A stretch of DNA of 46,046 nt, taken from positions 1-46,046 of the forward strand of contig DKUL01000058.1 of assembly GCA_002490665.1 (NCBI GenBank), read 5' to 3'. How positions within the stretch are numbered: the stretch's first letter is position 1; every line of letters begins with the position of its first letter. The position numbers were made by a program, and so were the translations under genes. The DNA is from Lachnospiraceae bacterium UBA7205 (GTDB lineage: Bacteria; Bacillota; Clostridia; Lachnospirales; Lachnospiraceae). The notes beneath the pieces are model-generated. The model had not been told where the DNA came from. It was given only the letters and a program-made list of their open reading frames with translations, and did not search any database. Below, piece after piece: positions 26,209 through 34,714 of this stretch.

Positions 26209-26609
26209 TTCCATCCACAGTTGGATTTCTGGACAAGGATTTTGAGATTGCACGGCAGCCGGGGATGACATACAGGATGCAGACAGCGGAAAACCGCGTG
26301 CGCGGCTACACAGACGGACGCGAGGCAGTAAGGCAGGCAATTTACAAAATCATTATGACAGAACGGTACCAGTATGCGATGTACAGCTGGAATTATGGGA
26401 TTGAACTGGTTGATTTGCTTGGCGAGCCGGTCACGTACGTGTGCCCGGAATTAAAGCGCCGGATTACGGAAGCGTTGCTTTGGGATAACCGCATAAAAAG
26501 TGTTGGCGATTTCCAGTTCACATTTCCGCAAAGGGGCGCAGTACATGTGGCGTTTACGGCACATACCGTTTACGGCGATGTTGCGGCAGAAAGAGAGGTG
26601 AAATTTTAA
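26205..26609 (+). CDS. DUF2634 baseplate wedge (XkdS-like, gp25 role)
   Basis: 134 aa; ATG after GGAGGTGCGCC. MQTAENRVRGYTDGREAVRQ, then AIYKIIMTERYQYAMYSWNY, then GIELVDLLG is the XkdS/gp25-like lysozyme-fold wedge signature, including the conserved glutamate in MTERY. It triggers sheath assembly on the baseplate. It overlaps the next gene as TAATG. Confidence 0.92.
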   Translation: MIPSTVGFLDKDFEIARQPGMTYRMQTAENRVRGYTDGREAVRQAIYKIIMTERYQYAMYSWNYGIELVDLLGEPVTYVCPELKRRITEALLWDNRIKSVGDFQFTFPQRGAVHVAFTAHTVYGDVAAEREVKF

Positions 26610-27808
26610 TGTATGAGGACATAACGTATGAAAAGATCCTTGGCAGGATGCTTGCGCGTGTTCCGGACAAGCTTGACAAGCGGGAAGGCTCTGTCATCTG
26701 GGATACACATTCCCCGACGGCGATAGAGCTCCAGGTTTTGTATATCGAGCTTGACCGCATCCTGCGCGAAGCGTATGGCGATACCGCCTCCAGGGATTTT
26801 TTAATCCTGCGGTGCAGGGAGCGGGGGATTATCCCGCACGAGGCGACAAAGGCAGTCCTGAAAGGGGTGTTTGTCCCTGCGGACATTGATGTCGGCGGGC
26901 AGCGGTTTAACATTGGTGCATGCAACTATGCCGTGACAGAAAAAATTGCGGACGGCGAATACCGCGTCATTTGCGAAACTGCCGGAAAAACCGGAAACCA
27001 GTTTCTGGGCGCAATGACTCCGGTGGAATACATAAAGGGACTTAAAACAGCCGAACTGACAGAAATCCTGATTCCCGGGGAGGACGAGGAGGAGACGGAG
27101 GACTTGCGGCAGAGGTATTTTGCGTCGTTTGACGAGAATGCCTTTGGTGGAAACAAGTCGGACTATCTGGAAAAGACAAACGCAATCCCCGGCGTGGGCA
27201 GGACAAAAGTCACCAGAATATGGAACAGCGGCATTTCTCCGGCAGACATGATACCAAAAGAAAGCGTGGAGCGATGGTACAATGATACCAGGGGGACATT
27301 CGGCGGGGAAGTTCAGGACTGGCTGGATGCCGTGTTCCATGCCGCGAAACAAAAGAAACTGACAACAGGGGGCACGGTGCTTCTGACAATCATCAATTCC
27401 GAGTTTGGCACTGCGTCGGACACGCTTGTACAGACCGTGCAGACAATCATTGACCCGGAAGAAAACGCCGGCGAAGGCTATGGGCTTGCACCCATCGGAC
27501 ATGTGGTAAGGGTGGAAAGCGCCGTTGCCAGGGAAGTCTGCGTCCGCACGGACATCACGTTTGACACGGGATACGGATGGGAAAATCTGCAAAACTCCAT
27601 TGCGGACGCCGTGTCTGCGTATCTGCTGGAGCTTCGCAAAGGATGGGCAGACACTTCCAGCCAGATTGTGCGGGTCAGCCAGATTGAAAACCGGATTTTA
27701 GGCATTGCAGGAATTATTGATATAAGGGACACGTACCTGAACGGTTCGCCGCAGAACCTGGTTCTGGCAAAAAATGAGATTCCCGTGTTTGGGGGTGTTG
27801 GCAGATGA
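26609..27808 (+). CDS. Baseplate J-like wedge protein (XkdT-like)
   Basis: 399 aa. DKREGSVIWDTHSPTAIELQ, then the strand VLKGVFVPADIDVGGQRFNI and PIGHVVRVESAVAREVCVRT near the end are typical of baseplate protein J/gp6. It forms the wedge ring joining the hub to the fibres. It overlaps the DUF2634 and DUF2313 genes by start/stop overlaps, showing a compact operon. Confidence 0.93.
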   Translation: MYEDITYEKILGRMLARVPDKLDKREGSVIWDTHSPTAIELQVLYIELDRILREAYGDTASRDFLILRCRERGIIPHEATKAVLKGVFVPADIDVGGQRFNIGACNYAVTEKIADGEYRVICETAGKTGNQFLGAMTPVEYIKGLKTAELTEILIPGEDEEETEDLRQRYFASFDENAFGGNKSDYLEKTNAIPGVGRTKVTRIWNSGISPADMIPKESVERWYNDTRGTFGGEVQDWLDAVFHAAKQKKLTTGGTVLLTIINSEFGTASDTLVQTVQTIIDPEENAGEGYGLAPIGHVVRVESAVAREVCVRTDITFDTGYGWENLQNSIADAVSAYLLELRKGWADTSSQIVRVSQIENRILGIAGIIDIRDTYLNGSPQNLVLAKNEIPVFGGVGR

Positions 27809-28794
27809 CAAGAGAAGTCAGCCTTGTATCCTACCTTCCGCCGTTTATGGCGGAATACAAGGAAATCAGCGCCGCACTGGAAGCAGAAAACCCGGAGTTT
27901 GTCATGGTCTGGAAAACAGCGGATTCCGTATTGAGAAATGCGTTTCTTGCCACGGCAGATGAATATGGCATATCGCGGTTCGAAAAGCTTCTGGGCATCC
28001 TGCCACCGGCAGGGGAGACACTGGAGGACAGGCGTGCGCGTGTACAGGCAGTGTGGTTTATCTCGCTTCCATATACATGGAGGATGCTGGTGCAGAAGAT
28101 GGATCAGATATTTGATACGGCATACACAATGGTGATGGAACAAAAAGGGGTGTACACAATCCTCCTGACGGCGAAGCTGGAATTGCAGTGGCAGGCGGAC
28201 GAGCTGATTCGGGTGATGGAGCGAATGCTGCCATGCAATATGGGCGTGTGCGTGAGAACAGTACTGCCGATGGATGCCGAGACGCCTGCACCTACACTAA
28301 AATCGGACTGGATTGTCTATGTAATCGAATACAGGGGAGCGGTTATGCACAGCAGAGCGGGCATTCTCCTGAAAGCGTTACGCACGTACATGAGACTGCC
28401 TTTCTGGGGCAGCCTGATGTATACGGGAAACATAAAATATGACGGCACGTCAAAATACAATGCCCAGCGCAATTACTGGATGCGCATTGGGACAGCGTAC
28501 ATGCTGGGCTTGCATGGGGAACAGACGGCAAGGCTTGTCCAGACAGCTGTCTGGCTGCACGTCCGGAACGCGCAAGAAACAAATCTCCGTGCAGTGACTT
28601 GCAGATGCGGTATCCGCCACGATGGACAGATAAATGCAGCGGTGAGGCTGCACATGGCATGCAAAGCCCCGGGCAGCACGGCAGGGAACTTATCTTTGGA
28701 AACGCGTAGAAATGTAGTGCAGTATGGCGGAGTGCGCCAGTATGACGGCACGATGAAATACAATGCACTGTACAGAAAGGAGCATATAGAATGA
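27805..28794 (+). CDS. DUF2313 (YmfQ/XkdU-like) tail protein with extended C-terminus
   Basis: 329 aa. Residues 1-160 are the YmfQ domain (SYLPPFMAEYKEISAALEAE, YGISRFEKLLGILPP, RRARVQAVWFISLPYTW). Residues about 175-329 are an extension holding two copies of a YDGT-x-KYNA motif (near 215 and 315). A related DGTPKYNA occurs at the end of the tail fibre. The base domain docks on the baseplate; the extension may hold the fibre. Start overlaps the wedge gene stop as ATGA. Confidence 0.88.
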   Translation: MTREVSLVSYLPPFMAEYKEISAALEAENPEFVMVWKTADSVLRNAFLATADEYGISRFEKLLGILPPAGETLEDRRARVQAVWFISLPYTWRMLVQKMDQIFDTAYTMVMEQKGVYTILLTAKLELQWQADELIRVMERMLPCNMGVCVRTVLPMDAETPAPTLKSDWIVYVIEYRGAVMHSRAGILLKALRTYMRLPFWGSLMYTGNIKYDGTSKYNAQRNYWMRIGTAYMLGLHGEQTARLVQTAVWLHVRNAQETNLRAVTCRCGIRHDGQINAAVRLHMACKAPGSTAGNLSLETRRNVVQYGGVRQYDGTMKYNALYRKEHIE

Positions 28795-29180
28795 GTGAAT
28801 ATAAAAATGTAGTGATAACAAAGACAGCAAGGATGAAACTGGTAAAGGCGAGGGCAGGCGCAGCCGCGCTACCGCGCGTAATTGGAATGGCGTTTGGCAG
28901 CGGCGGCGTCAATGCGGACGGTACCGTGATAACGCCGTCAGGGAGTCAGACGGCACTTGCGGATGAACGGTACAGAAAAGCGGTTGACAAATACAGCTTT
29001 CCGGACGAAACAACGTGCCGGTATGAATGCACGCTGCTCGCGGATGAACTTGCAAACGAGGAAATCAGTGAAATCGGACTGTATGATGAGGACGGCGATA
29101 TTGTCTGCATCAAAAATTTTATGCGGAAAGGCAAAGATGATGATGTCGAACAGACCTACGTGCTGGACGACATTTTTTAA
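28791..29180 (+). CDS. Tail-collar fibre-like protein
   Basis: 129 aa. MSEYKNVVITKTARMKLVKA and MAFGSGGVNADGTVITPSGS are the N-terminal pattern of phage tail-collar (DUF3751) fibre proteins that fix fibres to the baseplate. It is short, so it is likely the adaptor with the receptor-binding part in the next gene. It overlaps the DUF2313 stop as ATGA. Confidence 0.82.
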   Translation: MSEYKNVVITKTARMKLVKARAGAAALPRVIGMAFGSGGVNADGTVITPSGSQTALADERYRKAVDKYSFPDETTCRYECTLLADELANEEISEIGLYDEDGDIVCIKNFMRKGKDDDVEQTYVLDDIF

Positions 29181-29201
29181 CATCAGGAGGGGAGGAATAC
29201 A

Positions 29202-30926
29202 ATGAAAGACTATACATCTGAAAACCCGGCATTTTCCGAAAAGATTCGGATTGTCGAGGAAAGCGACCTGGTAAATGCCGAGAATGACGCAGCCGCGTCA
29301 AAACAGCTTTTACAGAACGACCTGGTACTTTCGGCACGTCTGGACAAGTGCCTGGGCAGCGTGGAAAGCGGGCTGGAGCTGGATGAGGGCATTGCCTCGG
29401 ACACCCTGATAGGGGCGGTCAACGAGGTTTTTCAGTTTGGCAGTGAGAGCAAACGGAAGCTTGTGGAAAATCTTACTGCCATGGGCGTTGCGGCATCCAC
29501 AGACGACACATGGGGAACGCTGCTGGACAAAATCCTTGACATGACAGACACGTCCAGGGACACCGTCACGGCAGCAGCGCTCCTGTCCGGCTACACCGCA
29601 CACGACGCAGCCGGAGCAAAGATTACAGGCACGCTTGCCGACAAATCGGCAACAACAGACCACAGTGCAACAGCATCCCTTGACGCCACAAACAAACGTC
29701 TGAAACTAAAGGTACCCGCGACGGCAAAATATAGTAGCAGTAATTACCTGTATGCCGCATACAGTGCTATTGCGTCACTGGCAGGGCTCACGTCGGCAAA
29801 GCTTGTGAAAAACAATACCGTACTGGGAATAATGGGCAGCAGCGGCAATATGGACACCAGCGGGGCGACGGCATCGGCTTCTGACATCCTGTCCGGCAAA
29901 AAGGCGTGCGTCAATGGCAGCCTGCTCACAGGAAGCATGGCAAACAAAGGGGCATGGACAGGTGCCACGACAGGAAGCGGCAATGTGGCAGTCCCCGCCG
30001 GATACCATAATGGCAGCGGTTATGTGTCAGGCTCCGGTGCGTACAACAAAGGAGTAAGTGACGCTGACGCGAGGGTCAATACCGGAAGCGCCAATTACCA
30101 AGGCGGTTACAGTGCAGGCGTAAGAGACGCGGACGGACGTGTCAACACTGGCAGCACCAATTACCAGACAGGCTACAGTGCGGGTGTGAGCGCCACGAAG
30201 GTCGGGACGGCAGGCGCCGGGGATGTTTTGTCAGGTAAGACATTCACCAATGGCAGCAGTGTGGGAGCGAGCGGGACAATGGCGGATAAAGGTGGGGCAA
30301 CCGTTGATGCCGGGGGTGTTTCGCAAGATGATAACTATACATACCTTTCCGTTCCGGCAAATGGATATTACAATACAAGTAGCAGGCTTCGGGCGGCAAA
30401 TAGCAATATTTTTGAAAATGCAAAAATAAAAATTTACCGAACATCCTTGAAAATGTCAAAAGCAGGAAACAGTATAACGATTGGGAGTAATATACAAAGG
30501 ATAATTTATTTCCATATGGATTCCAGAAAAAGTGCAACTGTGAACTATAGTCCTATATTTAACTGTAAACTTAACGATGACGGAACAGTCACGTTTAGCG
30601 TTAAGTGTACAAATACGGACGGTGCCTATTCCGTATTTATATATCTGGTGGCATTGGAATCTTCCGGCGCATACAATATGGGGACAGCATACACAAAATC
30701 CGTCTCCGGAACACTTGTCAAGGATACTGAGAATATTGTGAATTTTACTTCTGATGGGAGAGTAAAGTCTATCGTGGAATACAATGCAGAAATGATTAAT
30801 TCAGCTCGGTCATATTGTCCCACTCTTGAGGCCTGGATAGATGGAAATACAATATATTCAACGCTGTATGAAAAGTCAGACGGAACACCTAAATATAATG
30901 CGACAGTGAAATATACTGTTTTATAG
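29202..30926 (+). CDS. Tail fibre, receptor-binding protein
   Basis: 574 aa; ATG after CAGGAGGGGAGG. Residues 1-120 look like an attachment domain. A serine/glycine/threonine-rich shaft (about 120-380) carries near-repeats such as ARVNTGSANYQGGYSAGV and GRVNTGSTNYQTGYSAGV. The last 185 residues (from about SRLRAANSNIFENAKIK) are beta-rich and coded by clearly AT-richer DNA than the rest of the operon. The tip decides which cells are bound. The end KSDGTPKYNATVKYTVL shares a motif with the DUF2313 protein. No fibre chaperone gene follows. Confidence 0.85.
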   Translation: MKDYTSENPAFSEKIRIVEESDLVNAENDAAASKQLLQNDLVLSARLDKCLGSVESGLELDEGIASDTLIGAVNEVFQFGSESKRKLVENLTAMGVAASTDDTWGTLLDKILDMTDTSRDTVTAAALLSGYTAHDAAGAKITGTLADKSATTDHSATASLDATNKRLKLKVPATAKYSSSNYLYAAYSAIASLAGLTSAKLVKNNTVLGIMGSSGNMDTSGATASASDILSGKKACVNGSLLTGSMANKGAWTGATTGSGNVAVPAGYHNGSGYVSGSGAYNKGVSDADARVNTGSANYQGGYSAGVRDADGRVNTGSTNYQTGYSAGVSATKVGTAGAGDVLSGKTFTNGSSVGASGTMADKGGATVDAGGVSQDDNYTYLSVPANGYYNTSSRLRAANSNIFENAKIKIYRTSLKMSKAGNSITIGSNIQRIIYFHMDSRKSATVNYSPIFNCKLNDDGTVTFSVKCTNTDGAYSVFIYLVALESSGAYNMGTAYTKSVSGTLVKDTENIVNFTSDGRVKSIVEYNAEMINSARSYCPTLEAWIDGNTIYSTLYEKSDGTPKYNATVKYTVL

Positions 30927-30931
30927 TTATG

Positions 30932-30972
30932 AAAACAGCCTTCCTGAAAACGAATCGGGAAGGCTGTTTTTC
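30932..30972 (+). terminator. Terminator after tail fibre gene
   Basis: Arms AAAACAGCCTTCC (30932-30944) and its complement (30958-30970) are followed by T's. It separates the tail operon from the lysis genes, so holin/endolysin may be partly independent. Confidence 0.85.
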
Positions 30973-30992
30973 ACCAAAAAGGAGGAAACCTT

Positions 30993-31310
30993 ATGAATGA
31001 TATTTTATTTGAAATCCTGAGACTGCTTGTAATGCTTGCAGTATTTGTGGTGACATACAGCCTGCTGCCATGGATAAGGGGAAAAATCGGACAGGACAGG
31101 CTGGCGGAAATAACAAAGTGGGTAGACACTGCCGTCCTTATGGCACAGCAGGTATACCAGGCAAAAACAGGCGCGGAACGAAAAGCCATTGTCATTGCCA
31201 TATTAAAAGAAATGCTTGCCGCAAAAAATATCAGCATTTCCGACGCACAGCTGGACATGCTGATTGAGGCGGCTGTAAAGGCAATGAAAATGCAGGAAAA
31301 CAAAATTTAA
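30993..31310 (+). CDS. LL-H family holin
   Basis: 105 aa; ATG after AAAAGGAGGAAACC. One N-terminal membrane helix (residues 4-25, ILFEILRLLVMLAVFVVTYS) is followed by a charged helical tail (AERKAIVIAILKEMLAAKNI), as in the phage LL-H holins. It would open the membrane so the endolysin can reach the wall and release particles. It is 20 bases ahead of the endolysin gene. Confidence 0.85.
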   Translation: MNDILFEILRLLVMLAVFVVTYSLLPWIRGKIGQDRLAEITKWVDTAVLMAQQVYQAKTGAERKAIVIAILKEMLAAKNISISDAQLDMLIEAAVKAMKMQENKI

Positions 31311-31330
31311 AGGAAAAAGGGGGAATTACG

Positions 31331-32098
31331 ATGGCTTCAAAAAAGCAAGTAGAAGATTTTATCAACAAAATAGCGCCAATTGCGCAGACAAAAGCGGAGG
31401 GCAGGGCAAAATGGTCCCTGCCCTCCGTCTGTATCGCGCAGTGCTGCTGTGAAAGCGCGTATGGCACAAGTCCCAAAATGATGCGGGCAAATGCCATCTT
31501 AGGTATTAAGGTAGGCAAAAGCAGGGTGCATTTTGGAACCGCATGGAAGGACAAGGCATACTCCACCAAGACAAAGGAATGCTACGACGGAAAGACTTAT
31601 GTAAACATAACGGACATGTTCCGCGCGTATGACAATATATCAGATGCCATTGAGGACTACTATGACATGCTTGCATCATGCAGTAGGTACAGTGCGGCAT
31701 TATGCCAGGCAGATCCCGGGGAATGCATCACGGCAATCAAAAATGGCGGTTACGCGACCAGCCCCACATACATCAGCACGATAATGAATATCGTCAGCCG
31801 TTATAACCTGACGCAGTTTGACAGCGTGGTAACAAAAAAGAATGGCAGTAGTACCGATATGCCGTCCATCCAGAACCCCTACACAGAGCCGATAAAGAAC
31901 GTCGGACGCGGCACAACCGGAAATGATGCGAAATGGGTGCAGTGGTACCTGTGGCGCTTTGGCATTCTTGCGGAGAACGGAATCGACGGCGTTATCGGTT
32001 CGAAATCAGTGTCCGCCATAAAGGTGGCACAGGCAAGGCTTGGGCTGGTGCCGGATGGAATCGTGGGAGAAAAAACACGAAAGGCATTTTTAACCTGA
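31331..32098 (+). CDS. Endolysin: glucosaminidase plus peptidoglycan-binding domain
   Basis: 255 aa; ATG after AAAAAGGGGG. Residues 1-160 are a LYZ2-type glucosaminidase (ESAYGTSPKMMRANAILGIK with the catalytic glutamate, then FRAYDNISDAIEDYYDML). The C-terminal 65 residues form a PG_binding_1 domain (GIDGVIGSKSVSAIKVAQAR, LVPDGIVGEKTRKAFL). It has no signal peptide, so it needs the holin. It is the last gene of the tail locus. Confidence 0.92.
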   Translation: MASKKQVEDFINKIAPIAQTKAEGRAKWSLPSVCIAQCCCESAYGTSPKMMRANAILGIKVGKSRVHFGTAWKDKAYSTKTKECYDGKTYVNITDMFRAYDNISDAIEDYYDMLASCSRYSAALCQADPGECITAIKNGGYATSPTYISTIMNIVSRYNLTQFDSVVTKKNGSSTDMPSIQNPYTEPIKNVGRGTTGNDAKWVQWYLWRFGILAENGIDGVIGSKSVSAIKVAQARLGLVPDGIVGEKTRKAFLT

Positions 32099-32311
32099 CA
32101 AGCCGCCTCTTATTTTTTCTGCCAGCGCATTCCGCACAAATTCCTGCCCTGCGTTTCGGATATCAGTATCCTGCCCTGCAACTGACATGTCATTTTTGGT
32201 TCCCCGCGTGGACAATGCTCTTATTTTTAATTCCGAAACAGATTCATAGTCATAAATTTTCTGATGACGTGCAATCTTCCTGTTTACCGCAAGTTCCTCG
32301 GCTTCCTCCAT
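32090..32311 (-). CDS. Hypothetical 73-aa protein, doubtful
   Basis: An open frame starting MEEAEELAVNRKIARHQKIY and ending in a helical stretch EFVRNALAEKIRGG. Composition is protein-like, but there is no ribosome site before the ATG and it overlaps the endolysin end by 9 bases. It may be a real small gene or a remnant at the right edge of the tail locus. The rest of 32099-32405 shows only a weak promoter-like pair (TTGTCT 32333, TAATAT 32356). Confidence 0.3.
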   Translation of the reverse strand: MEEAEELAVNRKIARHQKIYDYESVSELKIRALSTRGTKNDMSVAGQDTDIRNAGQEFVRNALAEKIRGGLSG

Positions 32312-32405
32312 AAAAGTCAGATATAATTTCCATTGTCTTTTTCACTGAAAATGTTTAATATAAAGTATACAGCTAATGAACAGAAAAGTGGGAGGTAATA
32401 TAACT

Positions 32406-33398
32406 ATGTATACAGCCAGTGAAAAAAGATACGAAACCATGCAGTACAACCGCTGTGGCAGCAGTGGCCTGAAGCTGCCCGCAGTTTCCCTGGGACTCTG
32501 GCACAATTTTGGTTCCAACGCCAGCTTTGACAATATGCAGTCCATGTGCCATACCGCATTTGACAACGGCATCACACATTTTGACCTTGCAAACAACTAT
32601 GGACCCGTCTATGGGGCCGCGGAGGAAAACTTCGGACGCATACTGGCGAAAGGACTTGGCATCTATCGGGACGAGCTGGTGATTTCGACCAAGGCAGGAT
32701 ATGACATGTGGCAGGGACCCTATGGGGACGGAGGCAGCAAAAAGTATCTGGTTGCAAGCCTTGACCAGAGCCTGAAACGGATGGGGCTTGACTATGTGGA
32801 CATTTTTTACCACCACAGGCCAGACCGCGAGACGCCCATTGAGGAGACCGCAAGGGCGCTGGATGGCATTGTGAGGAGCGGAAAGGCGCTCTATGTCGGG
32901 ATTTCCAATTATAATAAGGAAGAAACAATTGCAATCGCCGCGCTTTTTCAGGGGATGGGCACACCGTTTATTATCAACCAGCGCAAATATTCCCTGTTTG
33001 ACAGAACCATAGAAAAGGACGGCCTGAAGGACTATGCGGCAGCCAACGGCATTGGTATCATTACGTTCTGTCCGCTGGCGCAGGGACTCCTCACGAACCG
33101 TTATATAGACGGAATCCCGCAGGACTGCCGTATCCGCACTGACGGCAGGTTTTTAAAGGAGTCTGCGCTGGATGAAGGGACACTTGGGCGCATCCGGGAG
33201 CTAAACGCACTTGCACAGGAGCGCGGGCAGAGCCTTGCGCAGATGGCGCTCGCATGGATATTGCGGGACGGGGACATCACAAGCGTGCTAATCGGGGCAT
33301 CAAAGCCCGCGCAGATTACAGATAATGTCGGCATGTTGTCCAACCTTACATTCAGTGATGCCCAGCTACAGAAAATAGAACAGATATGTGGGGCATAA
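32406..33398 (+). CDS. Aldo/keto reductase (YghZ-like)
   Basis: 330 aa from ATG 32406 with GGGAGG upstream. The AKR barrel shows the catalytic set: D and Y in FDLANNYGP, K in VISTKAGYDMW and H in FYHHRPD, plus the cofactor end VLIGASKPAQITDN. The start MQYNRCGSSGLKLPAVSLGLW matches the AKR14 (YghZ, L-glyceraldehyde-3-phosphate reductase) branch. It reduces small aldehydes with NADPH, perhaps for detoxification. It stands alone. Confidence 0.92.
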   Translation: MYTASEKRYETMQYNRCGSSGLKLPAVSLGLWHNFGSNASFDNMQSMCHTAFDNGITHFDLANNYGPVYGAAEENFGRILAKGLGIYRDELVISTKAGYDMWQGPYGDGGSKKYLVASLDQSLKRMGLDYVDIFYHHRPDRETPIEETARALDGIVRSGKALYVGISNYNKEETIAIAALFQGMGTPFIINQRKYSLFDRTIEKDGLKDYAAANGIGIITFCPLAQGLLTNRYIDGIPQDCRIRTDGRFLKESALDEGTLGRIRELNALAQERGQSLAQMALAWILRDGDITSVLIGASKPAQITDNVGMLSNLTFSDAQLQKIEQICGA

Positions 33399-33410
33399 GA
33401 ATGGCGTGGA

Positions 33411-33776
33411 TTAATGGTAAACGATGCTTGTGCCAAAAGGCATCAGTGCTAGCTTTGCAAGTTTAAACTGCTGCAGGCCGAATGGGATGCCGATTATTGT
33501 AATGCAAAGCAGGCATCCGATTACGAGATGCTCCACGGCGAGAGGGATTCCGGATATCAGAATCCAGATAACATTGACAAGGAATGAGACGGCACCGCCG
33601 CCATAAACAATTTCCTTTCCAAAAGGGAAGAAGGACATGGATGCAAATTTAAAGCACTGGATGCCATAAGGGATTCCGATAATGGAAATGCACCACAGGC
33701 ATCCGGCAAGCATCCAGCTCAGTCCGCTAATGCATCCGCCAAAGATAAACCACAATAAATTACCGAGACAGTTCAT
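33411..33776 (-). CDS. YccF-domain inner membrane protein
   Basis: 121 aa with two YccF (DUF307) halves: LLWFIFGGCISGLSWMLAGC, IIGIPYGIQCFKFASMSFFPFG and the second IIGIPFGLQQFKLAKLALMPFG. It has about four membrane segments. The function is unknown; the family is widespread as a small membrane protein. Convergent with the reductase, 12 bases between stops. Confidence 0.92.
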   Translation of the reverse strand: MNCLGNLLWFIFGGCISGLSWMLAGCLWCISIIGIPYGIQCFKFASMSFFPFGKEIVYGGGAVSFLVNVIWILISGIPLAVEHLVIGCLLCITIIGIPFGLQQFKLAKLALMPFGTSIVYH

Positions 33777-33919
33777 TTTTTCATACTCCTATCTTTTTAT
33801 GCTGGACGATTGCCAGCACACTATTTTTGCAACACTTCCGTTTTCGGATGTGTCATGTCATTTTTCAATGCATTCCCAGCATATCACTTTTTAGCCGGAG
33901 TTTCATTAAGGGCGGATTA

Positions 33920-34099
33920 ATTTTTGATAAAAGTGGAAGCGTAGCATGCGCTCAAAATACCCAAGGTATTTGTACTGGAGGATGTCCCTGCAGTCCTCCG
34001 TCAGCTTCACGCCATTGGGAACCCTTACGGTAATCGGGCGGCGGCGGTTCTTCCCAAGGTCGACAATCCCCCATATTCGTTAGGGTTTTTCATTTTCAT
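33920..34099 (-). pseudogene. Integrase N-terminal fragment, frameshifted
   Basis: From ATG 34099 (GGAGGGAACC upstream) the frame reads MKMKNPNEYGG and then hits a G5 run (minus strand, about 34070-34074). With one more G it would continue IVDLGKNRRRPITVRV, then QYKYLGYFE. KNPNxYGG, NRRRP and YKYxGYF are the start of many Firmicute tyrosine integrases (AP2-like arm-binding domain). It breaks off after about 55 codons, with no catalytic domain. Probably a relic of a mobile element, possibly the one that left 34283-36906. Confidence 0.5.
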
Positions 34100-34161
34100 G
34101 GTCGGTTCCCTCCTTAAAAAAGTGTATAAAAATAATAGCCAACGCAAATAACGCTTGCAGG

Positions 34162-34208
34162 CTGCTCCTGAAGATGGTACAATATGGTTGTGAATAGTAT
34201 CTTCTTCA
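34162..34208. other. Hairpin in gene-poor stretch 34100-34282
   Basis: TCCTGAAGA (34162-34170) and TCTTCAGGA at the right end pair over 9 bases. A smaller stem CTGGTTG/CAACCAG follows near 34258-34281. No coding is seen in this stretch. Confidence 0.4.
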
Positions 34209-34282
34209 GGATGTATCTATCAGAAGCTGTCCGGTGCTCCAACACTGGGCGGTTTTTTGCTGGTTGCGACGTCACAACCAGG

Positions 34283-34500
34283 TTATATTGATGATATCAC
34301 AGATTGTGATGTGAAGTCTGCCTCTGTTTTTTCATTTCTTGTTGAAATGTCGTGTGTAAATTGTTTTGTTTTGAATGCGTCTGTGATTGCCATAGTGACT
34401 GAAAAATACCGGATTAACTGGTTGATGTGTCTAATGGACAATTCTGTATTGACAGGTTTGGCTTCAACCAATATCAAAGGTTCAAGGCATAGAAAACGTA
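34283..34500 (-). pseudogene. HsdR N-terminal (type I restriction) fragment
   Basis: The minus frame reads LEPLILVEAKPVNTELS, then HINQLIRYFSVTMA. This is the nuclease-core strand of HSDR_N proteins, where the E-x-K pair (VEAKP) is part of the catalytic site and NQLxRYFxVT follows. After VTMA the match ends, and upstream the frame meets a TAG. So only about 50 codons of a restriction subunit or related nuclease remain. Confidence 0.5.
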
Positions 34501-34527
34501 ACCGGTAGATATGAGAGGAGTGCTGCT

Positions 34528-34641
34528 ATGGGGAGTGGGTATGAAGAACTGATGAAGATAATCAGTCAGATAAAGAATATTCGTAATGTTCGTATGCTTT
34601 ATGGTTTCGCAAAAACCTTGAGGAAAAATGAGAAGAAATAG
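34528..34641 (+). CDS. Small 37-aa protein
   Basis: ATG at 34528 follows GAGAGGAG. MGSGYEELMKIISQIKNIRN then MLYGFAKTLRKNEKK resembles a class of short Firmicute proteins I have seen near mobile elements, with an EExxxxIxxIKN-type helix and an aromatic/lysine end. Function unknown. A hairpin follows at 34647. Confidence 0.45.
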   Translation: MGSGYEELMKIISQIKNIRNVRMLYGFAKTLRKNEKK

Positions 34642-34646
34642 ATTAG

Positions 34647-34694
34647 TAAAAGCAGCCGCTTATTATTTTGCAAAATATGGGTTGCTTTTACTAT
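34647..34694 (+). terminator. Hairpin terminator-like element
   Basis: AGTAAAAGCAGCC and GGTTGCTTTTACT pair over 13 positions (one G-T). It lies between the 37-aa gene (plus) and HicA (minus) and could end both transcripts. Confidence 0.6.
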
Positions 34695-34714
34695 GAATGC
34701 CGAATCCAGAATAT

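Noticed and set aside
16030..32098. A complete or recently intact prophage
   Set aside because: No integrase, replication, terminase, portal or capsid genes; the gene order goes from activator directly to tail genes.
34257..34508. Plus-strand 83-aa open frame
   Set aside because: The minus strand of the same bases holds the recognisable HSDR_N fragment; the plus frame has no ribosome site.
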